Assembly (NCBI RefSeq): GCF_014191495.1
Contig: NZ_JACHWR010000004.1
Span: 216,288-280,287 of the forward strand
Length of the DNA: 64,000 bases
Reading direction: 5' to 3'
Source: Nocardioides soli
Lineage (GTDB): Bacteria; Actinomycetota; Actinomycetes; Propionibacteriales; Nocardioidaceae
The notes under the pieces were generated by a model. The model was not told where the DNA came from, did not search any database, and saw only the letters and a list, made by a program, of their open reading frames with translations. The translations under genes and the position numbers were made by a program. Below are positions 23,828-34,335 of this stretch, one piece after another. Within the stretch, counting starts at the first letter, position 1. Each line of letters begins with the position of its first letter.

Positions 23828-24604
23828 ATGGCCGACGACCACCCCACCCCGCAGCCGGACGGCGAGTCCGCCGAGCCGGAGCAGCGCTCCGGGCGCGACC
23901 GGCTGCGCCACGCGCTGCTGCGCCCGTCGCGGGGGCAGGTGGTCGTGGCCGTGCTGCTCGCGCTGCTGGGGTACGCCGCGGTGACCCAGGTGCGGTTCAC
24001 CACCGTCGACGACACCTACGCCAGCCTGCGCGAGCAGGACCTCATCGACGTGCTCAACGGCCTGGCCGCCCAGACCCAGCGCGCGGAGGCCGAGATCGCG
24101 CGGCTCGAGCGCACCCGCGACGACCTGCAGTCCGACACCGGCCAGCGCGAGGCCGCGCTCGCGCAGGCGGAGGAGCAGGCCAACACGCTCGCGATCATGG
24201 CCGGCCTGGTGCCCGTGACCGGCCCGGGCATCCGGATCACGATCACCGAGAACGAGGGCACCGTCGACGTCGACACGATGGTCGACCTGGTGCAGGAGCT
24301 GCGCACGGCCGGCGCGGAGGCGATCCAGATCAACGAGGAGGTGCGCCTGGTGGCGCAGAGCTCCTTCGACGACGCCGTCGGCGGCATCGAGGTCGACGGC
24401 ACGACGATCAGCTCGCCGTACGTCGTCGACGTGATCGGCGACCCGCGCACCCTCCACGGCGCGGTCGACTTCCCCAAGGGCCCGCGCGACCAGTTCGAGG
24501 ACGAGGGGGCGACCGTCGAGGTCGAGGAGCTGGCCTCGCTGGACATCGAGACCGTCGTCGAGCCGCGCCGGCCTGAGTACGCCGAACCCGACTCGTCGCA
24601 GTAA
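23828..24604 (+). CDS. DUF881 membrane-anchored protein (second copy)
   Basis: A 258-residue DUF881 paralogue. It has a membrane segment at about residues 38-55, a coiled-coil-like helix (about 68-120) and the DUF881 core with G-P-G-I-R-I-T-I-T-E-N and A-G-A-E-A-I-Q-I-N-E-E, followed by an acidic tail. It starts 4 bp after sbp and ends 77 bp before gcvH. Two divergent DUF881 copies flanking Sbp suggest an envelope complex. This matches Rv1825 in position. Confidence 0.8.
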   Translation: MADDHPTPQPDGESAEPEQRSGRDRLRHALLRPSRGQVVVAVLLALLGYAAVTQVRFTTVDDTYASLREQDLIDVLNGLAAQTQRAEAEIARLERTRDDLQSDTGQREAALAQAEEQANTLAIMAGLVPVTGPGIRITITENEGTVDVDTMVDLVQELRTAGAEAIQINEEVRLVAQSSFDDAVGGIEVDGTTISSPYVVDVIGDPRTLHGAVDFPKGPRDQFEDEGATVEVEELASLDIETVVEPRRPEYAEPDSSQ

Positions 24605-24681
24605 CCTCAGCGAGCGCACCCGCGCCCTCCCGATCACCCGACCCGCCGCACGACTCAGGCGCACGACTCAGAGGAGACGAC

Positions 24682-25068
24682 GTGTACCCCGACGACCTGT
24701 TGTACACCAGCGAGCACGAGTGGGTCCGCGAGCCCGGCGAGCACGAGGGTGCGGTGCGGATCGGCATCACCCACTACGCCCAGGACGCGCTCGGCGACAT
24801 CGTCTACGTCTCGCTCCCGGAGCTGGGCGACGCGGTCGAGGCGGGCTCGACGTGCGGCGAGCTCGAGTCGACCAAGTCGGTCAGCGACATCTACGCGCCG
24901 GTCTCCGGTGAGGTCGTCGCTCGCAACGAGGCCCTCGACGCGACCCCCGAGCTGGTCAACAGCGACCCGTACGCCGGCGGGTGGCTCTTCGAGGTGGTGC
25001 CGTCCGACCGCGGCCAGCTCACCGACCTGATGGACGCCGCGACGTACCAGGGGACGCTCGAGGGCTGA
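24682..25068 (+). CDS. gcvH: Glycine cleavage system H protein
   Basis: A 128-residue lipoyl-domain carrier that shuttles the aminomethyl group between the P, T and L proteins of glycine cleavage. The lipoylated lysine is Lys65 in E-S-T-K-S-V-S-D. N-terminal Y-T-S-E-H-E-W-V and C-terminal G-G-W-L-F-E-V segments are standard. Start is GTG after GAGGAGACGAC. gcvP lies 3 kb downstream behind its own riboswitch, while gcvT is not in the window. Confidence 0.93.
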   Translation: MYPDDLLYTSEHEWVREPGEHEGAVRIGITHYAQDALGDIVYVSLPELGDAVEAGSTCGELESTKSVSDIYAPVSGEVVARNEALDATPELVNSDPYAGGWLFEVVPSDRGQLTDLMDAATYQGTLEG

Positions 25069-25155
25069 CCCCGCCGGCCCGGCCGCCGACCGTCCCCAGG
25101 AACGACGGGGAGTTCGCTTGATCGCCCCCGGCGGACTGATAGGTTCGGGGCAACC

Positions 25156-25184
25156 GTCAACCTCAACCGACCCTTGAGGGTTTG
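25156..25184. promoter_or_regulatory. TCAACC direct repeat with TTGAGGGT half-site before garA
   Basis: TCAACCTCAACC (25157-25168) followed by CCTTGAGGGTT forms an imperfect inverted repeat of AACC(C)TCAA, 24 bp before the garA ATG. The same half-site makes a perfect palindrome at 27180-27200 before the second MerR gene. MerR-family proteins encoded here (FtsR-like and ResR-like) are the obvious candidate binders; this is inference. Confidence 0.4.
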
Positions 25185-25207
25185 CCGCGAGATCGAAGGA
25201 CTGACCG

Positions 25208-25729
25208 ATGCCGTTCTGCACAGTCTGTGGCACGCAGAACCCTGACGACGCGCGCTTCTGCGCCCAGTGCGGCAACCGGCTGGTCTCGCCGCCCGCTCCG
25301 ACCCATCCGGGGGAGGGCGCGGGGGAGACCACGGCGACCATCCAGATCGGGTCGGCCGACAAGGTCGAGACCTCCGACCGGCAGCTCAACCCGGTCGACG
25401 CCGCCGCGGTCGACGCGCTCCCGGCGGGCCACGCCCTGCTGGTCGTGCAGCGGGGGCCGGGCGCCGGCAGCCGATTCCTGCTCGACCAGGACGTGATCAG
25501 CGCCGGGCGGCACCCCGACAGCGAGATCTTCCTCGACGACGTGACCGTCTCGCGCCGGCACGCGGAGTTCCACCGGCAGGGCGACTCGTTCACGGTGAGT
25601 GACGTCGGCAGCCTCAACGGCACCTACGTCAACCGCGACCGGATCGACCGGGTGCAGCTCACCGACGGCGACGAGGTGCAGATCGGCAAGTTCCGGCTCG
25701 TCTTCTTCGCAGGCCACCCGGGCGCGTGA
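25208..25729 (+). CDS. garA: FHA-domain regulator GarA/OdhI-like, with an N-terminal zinc ribbon
   Basis: A 173-residue phosphothreonine-switch protein. GarA/OdhI binds and inhibits 2-oxoglutarate dehydrogenase and glutamate enzymes until it is phosphorylated by Ser/Thr kinases. The FHA domain (about residues 78-160) has S-A-G-R-H-P-D-S-E-I-F-L, S-R-R-H-A-E and G-S-L-N-G-T-Y-V-N. The upstream G-E-T-T-A-T-I corresponds to the E-T-T-S phosphorylation motif of Mtb GarA. Unlike Mtb GarA it begins with a zinc ribbon (C-T-V-C, 13 residues, C-A-Q-C). Start ATG follows GAAGGA. It stands between gcvH and ftsR as in Rv1826-Rv1828. Confidence 0.88.
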   Translation: MPFCTVCGTQNPDDARFCAQCGNRLVSPPAPTHPGEGAGETTATIQIGSADKVETSDRQLNPVDAAAVDALPAGHALLVVQRGPGAGSRFLLDQDVISAGRHPDSEIFLDDVTVSRRHAEFHRQGDSFTVSDVGSLNGTYVNRDRIDRVQLTDGDEVQIGKFRLVFFAGHPGA

Positions 25730-25736
25730 ACACCCG

Positions 25737-26486
25737 ATGAGCAGTCCGGCCGGCTCCGCCGCCGGGGCCTCGTCCGCGCCCCGGGCGCGGATGAACATCG
25801 GGCAGGTCCTCGACCAGCTGCGGCCGGACTTCCCCGGGATCACGATCCCCAAGATCCGGTTCCTCGAGGACAAAGGGCTGATCAAGCCCGAGCGCACCCC
25901 GGCCGGCTACCGGAAGTTCTCGGTCGACGACGTCGACCGGCTCCGCTACGTGCTGCGCATGCAGCGTGACCACTACCTGCCCCTGCGGGTGATCGGCGAG
26001 CACCTCGACGCCATCGACCGCGGCCTGGAGCCGCCGCCGATCGAGCCCGTCGTACCCACCGTCCCGCAGGTGACCCTGGCCGCCGACGGGCTGCCGAGCC
26101 CCGAGTCGTTCCGGCGCCGGGACAACCTGCGGCTGTCGCGGCGCGAGCTGCTGAAGATCGCGGAGATCTCCGAGGAGCTGCTCGGCGAGCTGGAGCAGTT
26201 CGGCCTGCTGACGGCCTCGCGCACCGGCCACTACGACACGGACGCACTGGTGATCGCCCAGACGGCGCGCGAGCTCGCGGACTTCGGCTTCGAGCCGCGG
26301 CACCTGCGCGCCTTCAAGACGGCGGCCGACCGCGAGGTCGGGCTCGTCGAGCAGGTCGTCGCCCCGCACAAGCGCGGCCGCGACACCGCCGCGCGGGCCC
26401 GCGCCGAGGAGACCGTCAGCGAGATCGCCGCCCTCTCCGTACGCCTGCACGCCACCCTCGTCAAGGCCGGCCTGCGGGGAGCGTGA
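25737..26486 (+). CDS. ftsR: MerR-family regulator FtsR-like (Rv1828 position)
   Basis: A 249-residue MerR-family DNA-binding protein. The N-terminal winged HTH (about residues 18-95) reads I-G-Q-V-L-D-x-L, I-R-F-L-E-D-K-G-L-I-x-P-x-R and G-Y-R-K-F. A C-terminal region of about 100 residues may be an effector or protein-binding domain. The Corynebacterium homologue FtsR regulates ftsZ and cell division. It begins 7 bp after garA, so the two are co-transcribed. The ATG at 25737 is the first plausible start after the garA stop. Confidence 0.83.
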   Translation: MSSPAGSAAGASSAPRARMNIGQVLDQLRPDFPGITIPKIRFLEDKGLIKPERTPAGYRKFSVDDVDRLRYVLRMQRDHYLPLRVIGEHLDAIDRGLEPPPIEPVVPTVPQVTLAADGLPSPESFRRRDNLRLSRRELLKIAEISEELLGELEQFGLLTASRTGHYDTDALVIAQTARELADFGFEPRHLRAFKTAADREVGLVEQVVAPHKRGRDTAARARAEETVSEIAALSVRLHATLVKAGLRGA

Positions 26487-26584
26487 CTGGTCCCCCGCCC
26501 GCACTTGCCGGGTGCTGCAACGCCCGAGAAGTGCAGGAATCGGCTGAGGATTGAGCCGCGGGTTGGCGGGAGTAGGGTGGTCTC

Positions 26585-27052
26585 GTGCGCGAAGTCGATG
26601 TCTTGGGAGTCAGGGTCGAGATGCCCTCGAACCAGCCGATCGTGCTGCTCCGCGAGGTGGCCGGCGACCGCTACCTGCCCATCTGGATCGGGGCGGTCGA
26701 GGCGACCGCCATCGCGTTCGCACAGCAGGGCGTGGTGCCGCCCCGGCCGCTGACCCACGACCTGATGAAGGACGTGCTGGCGGCGACCGGCAACGAGCTC
26801 ACCGAGGTGCAGATCACCGAGGTCCGCGACGGCGTGTTCTTCGCCAACCTGGTCTTCGGCTCCGGCGCGGAGGTGAGCGCCCGGCCCTCGGACTCGATCG
26901 CGCTCGCGCTGCGCACCGGCACCCGCATCGTGTGCGCGGAGGACGTGCTCGACGAGGCCGGCCTCGCCGTACCCGCCGAGCAGGAGGACGAGGTCGAGAA
27001 GTTCCGGGAGTTCCTCGACCATGTCACCCCCGAGGACTTCGACGCGCACTGA
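26585..27052 (+). CDS. DUF151 bifunctional-nuclease-family protein (Rv1829-like)
   Basis: A 155-residue DUF151 protein. Segments include L-P-I-W-I-G-A-V-E-A-T-A-I, A-R-P-S-D-S-I-A-L-A-L-R and the acidic C-terminal E-E-x-E-x-F-R-E-F-L-D. Some family members show nuclease activity. Its place between the two MerR genes is conserved in actinobacteria, but its job there is not known. GTG at 26585 is 98 bp after ftsR. Two hairpin-forming repeats follow its stop. Confidence 0.85.
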   Translation: MREVDVLGVRVEMPSNQPIVLLREVAGDRYLPIWIGAVEATAIAFAQQGVVPPRPLTHDLMKDVLAATGNELTEVQITEVRDGVFFANLVFGSGAEVSARPSDSIALALRTGTRIVCAEDVLDEAGLAVPAEQEDEVEKFREFLDHVTPEDFDAH

Positions 27053-27070
27053 GGTGTGGTGTTGCGGTCT

Positions 27071-27160
27071 GCGGGTTTCGGCTGCTGACCGCCGAACCCA
27101 CGAGACATGCCGATGCGACACGGCGTGGCGTGCGGGTTTCGGCTGCTGACCGCCGAAACC
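27071..27160. repeat. Pair of hairpin-forming direct repeats after the DUF151 gene
   Basis: A 26-bp sequence starting GCGGGTTTCGGC occurs identically at 27071-27096 and 27132-27157. Each copy folds as GGTTTCGGC-8 nt-GCCGAAACC (perfect in copy 2, one mismatch in copy 1). They probably act as tandem terminators for DUF151. The rest of the 307-bp gap (27053-27359) contains the palindrome at 27180 and the leader of the next gene, with no coding potential I can see. Confidence 0.75.
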
Positions 27161-27179
27161 GGCACAGCGCCAACCCCAA

Positions 27180-27200
27180 CCCTCAACCTCAGGTTGAGGG
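27180..27200. promoter_or_regulatory. Perfect palindrome upstream of the ResR-like MerR gene
   Basis: CCCTCAACCT-C-AGGTTGAGGG is a perfect 10-bp-arm palindrome with a one-base centre, 159 bp before the GTG at 27360. Its half-site recurs before garA (25156-25184). The likely role is an operator for one of the two MerR proteins; proof would need binding data. Confidence 0.5.
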
Positions 27201-27359
27201 TCACGACACGCCGCCCACGTCTTTGACGCGTTCGCGCGGGGGGCCTACCTTGAACTGTCTCTGTTGTAACTCCATCGCTGTGACGCCCCGGCCTCCGGGA
27301 CCGACCGGCACCTTCCCCGAACGAGTTACGCTCAACGGAGTAGCCCCACGGAGGACCGT

Positions 27360-27953
27360 GTGAACGAGAACGAGCAGCAGCACGACGCCGAGGCGTCGGT
27401 CGCTGCCCAGGCGGCGGAGGAGCAAGGACTGCTCTTCACCGACGATGTCTCCCCGCTGCCCAGTGACACCGGCTACCGCGGGCCGACCGCGTGCAACGCG
27501 GCCGGCATCACCTACCGGCAGCTCGACTACTGGGCCCGTACCGGCCTGATCGAGCCGACCGTGCGGGGTGCGAAGGGGTCCGGGTCGCAGCGGCTCTACT
27601 CGTTCCAGGACATCCTGTTGCTCAAGGTCGTCAAGCGTCTCCTCGACGCGGGCATCTCGCTGCAGCAGATCCGCACCGCCGTGCAGCACCTGCGCGAGCG
27701 CGGCACCGACGACCTGACCCGCGTCACGCTGATGAGCGACGGGGTATCGGTCTACGAGTGCACCAGCAACGACGAGATCATCGACCTGCTCCAGGGCGGG
27801 CAGGGCGTCTTCGGCATCGCCATCGGCGGCGTCTGGCAGGAGATCGAGGGCACCCTCGCCGAGCTGCCCTCCGAGCGCACCGCCGAGGTCGAGGAGACCC
27901 CGGCCGTCGGCGATGAGCTCGCCGCCCGTCGCGCGGCACGCAAGACCGGCTGA
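27360..27953 (+). CDS. MerR-family regulator (Rv1830/ResR position)
   Basis: A 197-residue MerR-like protein. Its HTH region (about residues 42-110) reads Y-R-G-P-T-A-C-N-A-A-G-I-T-Y-R-Q-L-D-Y-W, then R-T-G-L-I-E-P, then S-Q-R-L-Y-S-F-Q-D-I. This D-Y-W-A-R form is characteristic of the actinobacterial Rv1830 group (called ResR in M. tuberculosis), linked to growth and antibiotic recovery. The N terminus is acidic and disordered. Start is GTG at 27360 after GGAGGA. It has its own promoter region and precedes the glycine riboswitch. Confidence 0.85.
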   Translation: MNENEQQHDAEASVAAQAAEEQGLLFTDDVSPLPSDTGYRGPTACNAAGITYRQLDYWARTGLIEPTVRGAKGSGSQRLYSFQDILLLKVVKRLLDAGISLQQIRTAVQHLRERGTDDLTRVTLMSDGVSVYECTSNDEIIDLLQGGQGVFGIAIGGVWQEIEGTLAELPSERTAEVEETPAVGDELAARRAARKTG

Positions 27954-28025
27954 TCCTCACGCTTCCAACTCCGGCCCGTTGCCTCACGGCGGCGGGCCGG
28001 AGTCGTCTGTACGCCGCGGCACGGG

Positions 28026-28031
28026 TAGATT
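28026..28031 (+). promoter_or_regulatory. Probable -10 element for the gcvP transcript
   Basis: TAGATT lies 20 bp before the conserved start of the glycine riboswitch, a sensible position for a -10 box. No convincing -35 hexamer is visible upstream. Confidence 0.4.
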
Positions 28032-28050
28032 GGGCACGCCGACAATCCCG

Positions 28051-28196
28051 CACGGGAGAGTCTTCGTCCGGCGCTGCCGGGCGGAGCGCCGAAGGGGCAA
28101 TCCCTCCCCGGAACCTCTCAGGCGCCCAGGACCGCGCGGGTCAGGCAACTCTGGAGCCGTCCGGCCTGCTCGGAGCCGGTGACAGAGGGGGAGGCA
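28051..28196 (+). ncRNA. Glycine riboswitch, single aptamer, upstream of gcvP
   Basis: The leader carries the glycine aptamer core in order: GGGAGAG (28054-28060), GCGCCGAAGGGGCAA (28086-28100), CCTCTCAGGC (28115 on), CAGGACCGC, then CAACTCTGGAG. A second core with another CCGAAGG is missing, so it is a singlet. The trailing GACAGAGGGGGAGG (28181-28194) is the usual remnant P1 partner of singlet types. It lies 42 bp before the gcvP GTG. Known glycine riboswitches turn gcv genes on with glycine; the same is expected here. Confidence 0.92.
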
Positions 28197-28237
28197 CCCG
28201 AACGACCGCATCGAGTCGATACGTCGAGGAGCCCCCT

Positions 28238-31123
<2,886 letters not shown>

Positions 31124-31154
31124 GCACCACCCCACGCTTCCGAGGGGACCCCGA

Positions 31155-32495
31155 ATGAGCGTCTCCGACCTGACCGCACACCGGCTCCGGGCCCGGCTCG
31201 CCCATGCCCAGTCGGCCGGCCGGCTGCCGTCGGTGGTGGCCGGGCTGGTGCGCGATGGCGAGCCGGTGTGGTTCGACGCGTACGGCACCCCGCCGGTGTC
31301 CGGCCACGACCCGTACGACGTGCAGTACCGCATCGGGTCGATCACCAAGACGATGACCGCGGTGCTGGTGCTCCAGCTCGTCCGTGACGGCCGGATCGGG
31401 CTCGACGACCCGGCGTCGGTGGTGCTCGGCGAGGTCGGGTACGCCGACCGCTCGGTGCGCACGCTGCTCGCGCACAGCTCCGGCATGCAGTCCGAGCCGG
31501 CCGGCCCGTGGTGGGAGCGCACGGCCGGCGGGTCCTGGGCGGAGCTGACCGCCGCCAACGACGGATCGGGTGCGGTGTTCCCCGCACTCCAGGAGTTCCA
31601 CTACTCCAACCTCGGCTACGCGCTGCTCGGCGAGCTGGCCGCCCGGCTGCTCGGCAGCACCTGGTGGGAGGCCGTGCACCGGCGGATCCTGATGCCGCTG
31701 GGCATGCGGCGGACGTCGTACCTGCCCGAGGGTGCGGCCGCCCAGGGGTGGTCGGTGCACCCCTACGAGTCGACGCTCGTCGCCGAGCCGGCCACCGACA
31801 CCGGTGCGATGGCGCCGGCCGGGCAGGTGTGGGCGACGGCGACCGACCTCGCGCGCTACACGTCGTTCCTGCTCGGGGGTCATCCCGACGTGCTGTCGGC
31901 CGAGGAGCTGGCCCGCGCGTTCGGCCCTCAGTCGGGCACCCCGAAGGACGGCCTGGGCTACGGCCACGGGCTGGGGTTCCAGCTCTTCCCCGGCGGTGCC
32001 GGCACGCTGGCCGGTCACACCGGGTCGATGCCGGGCTTCCTGGCGGCCTGCCTTGTCGACCGGGACCGGCGGGTGGGCGGGATGGTGCTGGCCAACGGCA
32101 CCGCGGGCTACTCGCCGGCGGCCATCGTCACCGAGCTGCTCGACGAGCTCGAGCGCTGCGAGCCGACGGTCGCGCCGGCGTGGACGCCGTCACCCACGCT
32201 GCCCACCGAGCTCGCGGGCGTGCCCGGCGTGTGGCACTGGGGCAACACGCCGATCGTGTTCGCGATGGAGGGCGTCGAGCTCGTCGGTCGCCGCGGCGGG
32301 GCGGAGCTCTACCGGTTCGCGGTCGTCGACGGCCGCGTCGTGGGGCGCTCCGGCTACCACGCGGGCGAGGAGCTGCGCGTCGTCCGCCGTGCCGATGGCC
32401 GCGTCGGCCACCTCGACATCGCGACGTTCGTCTACACCCGGGAGCCCTACGACCCGGAGGCGCCGATCCCGGGCGGCCACCCGGGATCGGCCTGA
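31155..32495 (+). CDS. Class C beta-lactamase-like serine hydrolase
   Basis: A 446-residue protein of the beta-lactamase/penicillin-binding-protein-like hydrolase family. Active-site motifs are S-I-T-K (S-x-x-K), Y-S-N-L-G-Y (Y-x-N) and G-H-T-G-S-M-P (K/H-T-G equivalent). No signal peptide is evident, so it is probably cytoplasmic and acts as an esterase or peptidase rather than a secreted beta-lactamase. It starts 31 bp after gcvP and may be read through from it. A perfect hairpin covers its last codons. Confidence 0.82.
   Translation: MSVSDLTAHRLRARLAHAQSAGRLPSVVAGLVRDGEPVWFDAYGTPPVSGHDPYDVQYRIGSITKTMTAVLVLQLVRDGRIGLDDPASVVLGEVGYADRSVRTLLAHSSGMQSEPAGPWWERTAGGSWAELTAANDGSGAVFPALQEFHYSNLGYALLGELAARLLGSTWWEAVHRRILMPLGMRRTSYLPEGAAAQGWSVHPYESTLVAEPATDTGAMAPAGQVWATATDLARYTSFLLGGHPDVLSAEELARAFGPQSGTPKDGLGYGHGLGFQLFPGGAGTLAGHTGSMPGFLAACLVDRDRRVGGMVLANGTAGYSPAAIVTELLDELERCEPTVAPAWTPSPTLPTELAGVPGVWHWGNTPIVFAMEGVELVGRRGGAELYRFAVVDGRVVGRSGYHAGEELRVVRRADGRVGHLDIATFVYTREPYDPEAPIPGGHPGSA
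32463..32490. terminator. Hairpin overlapping the 3' end of the serine hydrolase gene
   Basis: CCGATCCCGGG (32463-32473) and CCCGGGATCGG (32480-32490) form a perfect 11-bp stem with a 6-nt loop, just before the TGA at 32493. The convergent secreted-protein gene ends at 32504, so this can terminate both transcripts. Confidence 0.6.
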
Positions 32496-32503
32496 GCCGA
32501 CGG

Positions 32504-33271
32504 TCAGGCGCCCCAGCGGCCGAGCAGGTCCACGAGGTCGTCGAGCTCGGACTTCTTCGGCTTCGGCAGCGGCTCGCCCTTGAGCTTGATGTGCTTCACG
32601 ACGCCGTGGTCGGCGATCCCCGGCGAGGACAGCAGCGACGCCTTCCCGGAGCTGCCGCCGATCATCGCTGCCCACATGATCTTGTGGCGCTGCACGCGGA
32701 TCGTGCGGGTGGCACCGGCGGGGACGCGCAGCTTGCCGTCGGGGCGGATCGCCCGCGGGTGGCCGTACCAGACGCGGACCGGGCGGTCGTTGTGGTTGGT
32801 GACCTTCAGCCGGCCCCGCTTGCCGCGCACCTTGGTCACGTCGACCGGCTGCACCTCGCGGACTACGACCGTGAGGGTGGCCGGAACGAGGTGGGTGTGG
32901 TCGCAGACGTAGTAGTCGATGACGTGGGTCCCGCGGGCCCGCGGAGCGAGACCGACGAGGAGCTCTCCCGGGCCGCCGGTGGAGTCGGGAAGGATCCCGG
33001 GGCTCTGCATCACCATGACGCTGGGAAGCTTCTCCGTGAAGATGTCCGGCTCGGGGAACCGGCAGAGCGCGAGATCGTCGCCGCTCGGGGACGTGTCGTT
33101 CGCGAGGACGTCGATGACCGTGCCCTGGCCGGGCCACATCGTCAGGGTGTCCGGGACCACGACCGGCGGTGCCGGCTCGTCGGCGTGCACCGGCGCGACG
33201 ACGAGCAGAGAGGCGCCGAGTGCGGCGCCCGCCACGAGGGCGGACATACGGACGAGGACGCTGGTGCGCAA
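32504..33271 (-). CDS. Secreted protein with cadherin-like/Ig-type domain, function unknown
   Basis: A 255-residue protein with a signal peptide (residues 1-31, cleavage probably after V-H-A). An early segment I-D-V-L-A-N-D-T-S-P-S-G-D-D-L resembles tandem cadherin-like (VCBS or Big-type) domains found in adhesins. The rest (about 130-255) is basic, with a second beta-rich stretch, and ends near a P-K-P-K-K motif. I do not recognise a catalytic motif. Convergent with the serine hydrolase. A surface-binding role is possible, but this is inference. Confidence 0.6.
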   Translation of the reverse strand: MRTSVLVRMSALVAGAALGASLLVVAPVHADEPAPPVVVPDTLTMWPGQGTVIDVLANDTSPSGDDLALCRFPEPDIFTEKLPSVMVMQSPGILPDSTGGPGELLVGLAPRARGTHVIDYYVCDHTHLVPATLTVVVREVQPVDVTKVRGKRGRLKVTNHNDRPVRVWYGHPRAIRPDGKLRVPAGATRTIRVQRHKIMWAAMIGGSSGKASLLSSPGIADHGVVKHIKLKGEPLPKPKKSELDDLVDLLGRWGA

Positions 33272-33447
33272 GGGGTCTCCGATCCCGGGCTGATGCTGGT
33301 CCCGGCGACCCTAGGCCACCAACGCCCTCGCTGTACCTGAGTTGGCCGAACCGAGATGGACGCCCTGGTCACCAGGCCGGCTCGGTCGCATCGGCTCTCG
33401 ACCCGGTAGTCGAGCCGGTGTTCACCTCGGTCCGCTACACATGAGCC

Positions 33448-34335
33448 ATGGGCAGTCAGCCGGTCGCACATCTCGTCGGGGACCGCCTGACGCAGCAGGT
33501 CGCGGCGTTCGGCCGGTGGGAGGACGCCGCCCGCGCCGGCGACGACGTCGCGATCCACCGGATGCGCGTGGTGTGCCGTCGGCTGCGGGCCCTGCTGGCG
33601 ACCTTCCGCCCGGTGTTCGACCGCGCGCAGACCGATCCGATCCGTGCCGAGCTGGCCTGGCTGGCGGGGGTGCTCGGCGCCGCCCGGGACGCCGCCGTCG
33701 TCCACGACCGGCTCCGTGGCGCCGTGGACCAGGAGTCGCCGGCACTCGTGCACGGCCCGGTGCGGCACCGGCTCCGGACGACCTTCGAGGGACGCGGCAA
33801 GCCGGAGCTTCGCGCCGCGCTCGGCTCGCCACGGTACGCCGACCTCCGGGCCCGGCTGGGGGCGCTGGCCGCCGATCCGCCCTGGACCGAGCTCGCGGAC
33901 CGGCCCGTCGGCGAGGTCGCGCCGCGCCTGCTGCGCAAGGACGGCAAGCGGGTGCGGCGCCGGGCCCGGCTGGCCGCCGGGGCCGGGACCGACGAGGCGT
34001 GGCACGACGCGCGCAAGGCGGTGAAGCGTCTGCGGTACGCCGCCGAGACGGTCGAGCCCGTCGCCGGCGGCCCCGCGCGCCGCCTGGCCCGCGACGCCAA
34101 GCGGCTCACCGCGACCCTCGGCGAGCTCCAGGACACGGCCATGAGCCGGCGGGAGCTCCCCGCCCTGGCCCGCGCGGCGGCGCGCGCCGGCGAACCGACC
34201 TTCACCTACGGACTGCTGCACGGCCGGGAACGGGCGAGGGCGGAGCAGCTGCGCGCCCGCTACTGCGCCTGGGACACGCTCGACATGTTGAAGTCCGGCA
34301 CCCGCAGGGCCGGCGTCGCCGTCCGGGAGAAGTAG
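33448..34335 (+). CDS. CHAD-domain protein
   Basis: A 295-residue alpha-helical protein of the CHAD family, which bind inorganic polyphosphate through conserved histidines and arginines. Visible are V-A-I-H-R-M-R-V-x-x-R-R-L-R near the N terminus and the matching W-H-D-A-R-K-A-V-K-R-L-R-Y repeat in the second half. Often CHAD is fused to or next to a CYTH triphosphatase; neither is seen here. It overlaps the convergent tldE by 76 bp. Confidence 0.85.
   Translation: MGSQPVAHLVGDRLTQQVAAFGRWEDAARAGDDVAIHRMRVVCRRLRALLATFRPVFDRAQTDPIRAELAWLAGVLGAARDAAVVHDRLRGAVDQESPALVHGPVRHRLRTTFEGRGKPELRAALGSPRYADLRARLGALAADPPWTELADRPVGEVAPRLLRKDGKRVRRRARLAAGAGTDEAWHDARKAVKRLRYAAETVEPVAGGPARRLARDAKRLTATLGELQDTAMSRRELPALARAAARAGEPTFTYGLLHGRERARAEQLRARYCAWDTLDMLKSGTRRAGVAVREK

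Noticed and set aside
27071..27160. Direct repeats with a spacer, considered as a minimal CRISPR array
   Set aside because: There are only two copies, each a strong hairpin, with no cas genes. Better explained as terminators or short repeats. No CRISPR array is visible anywhere in the window.
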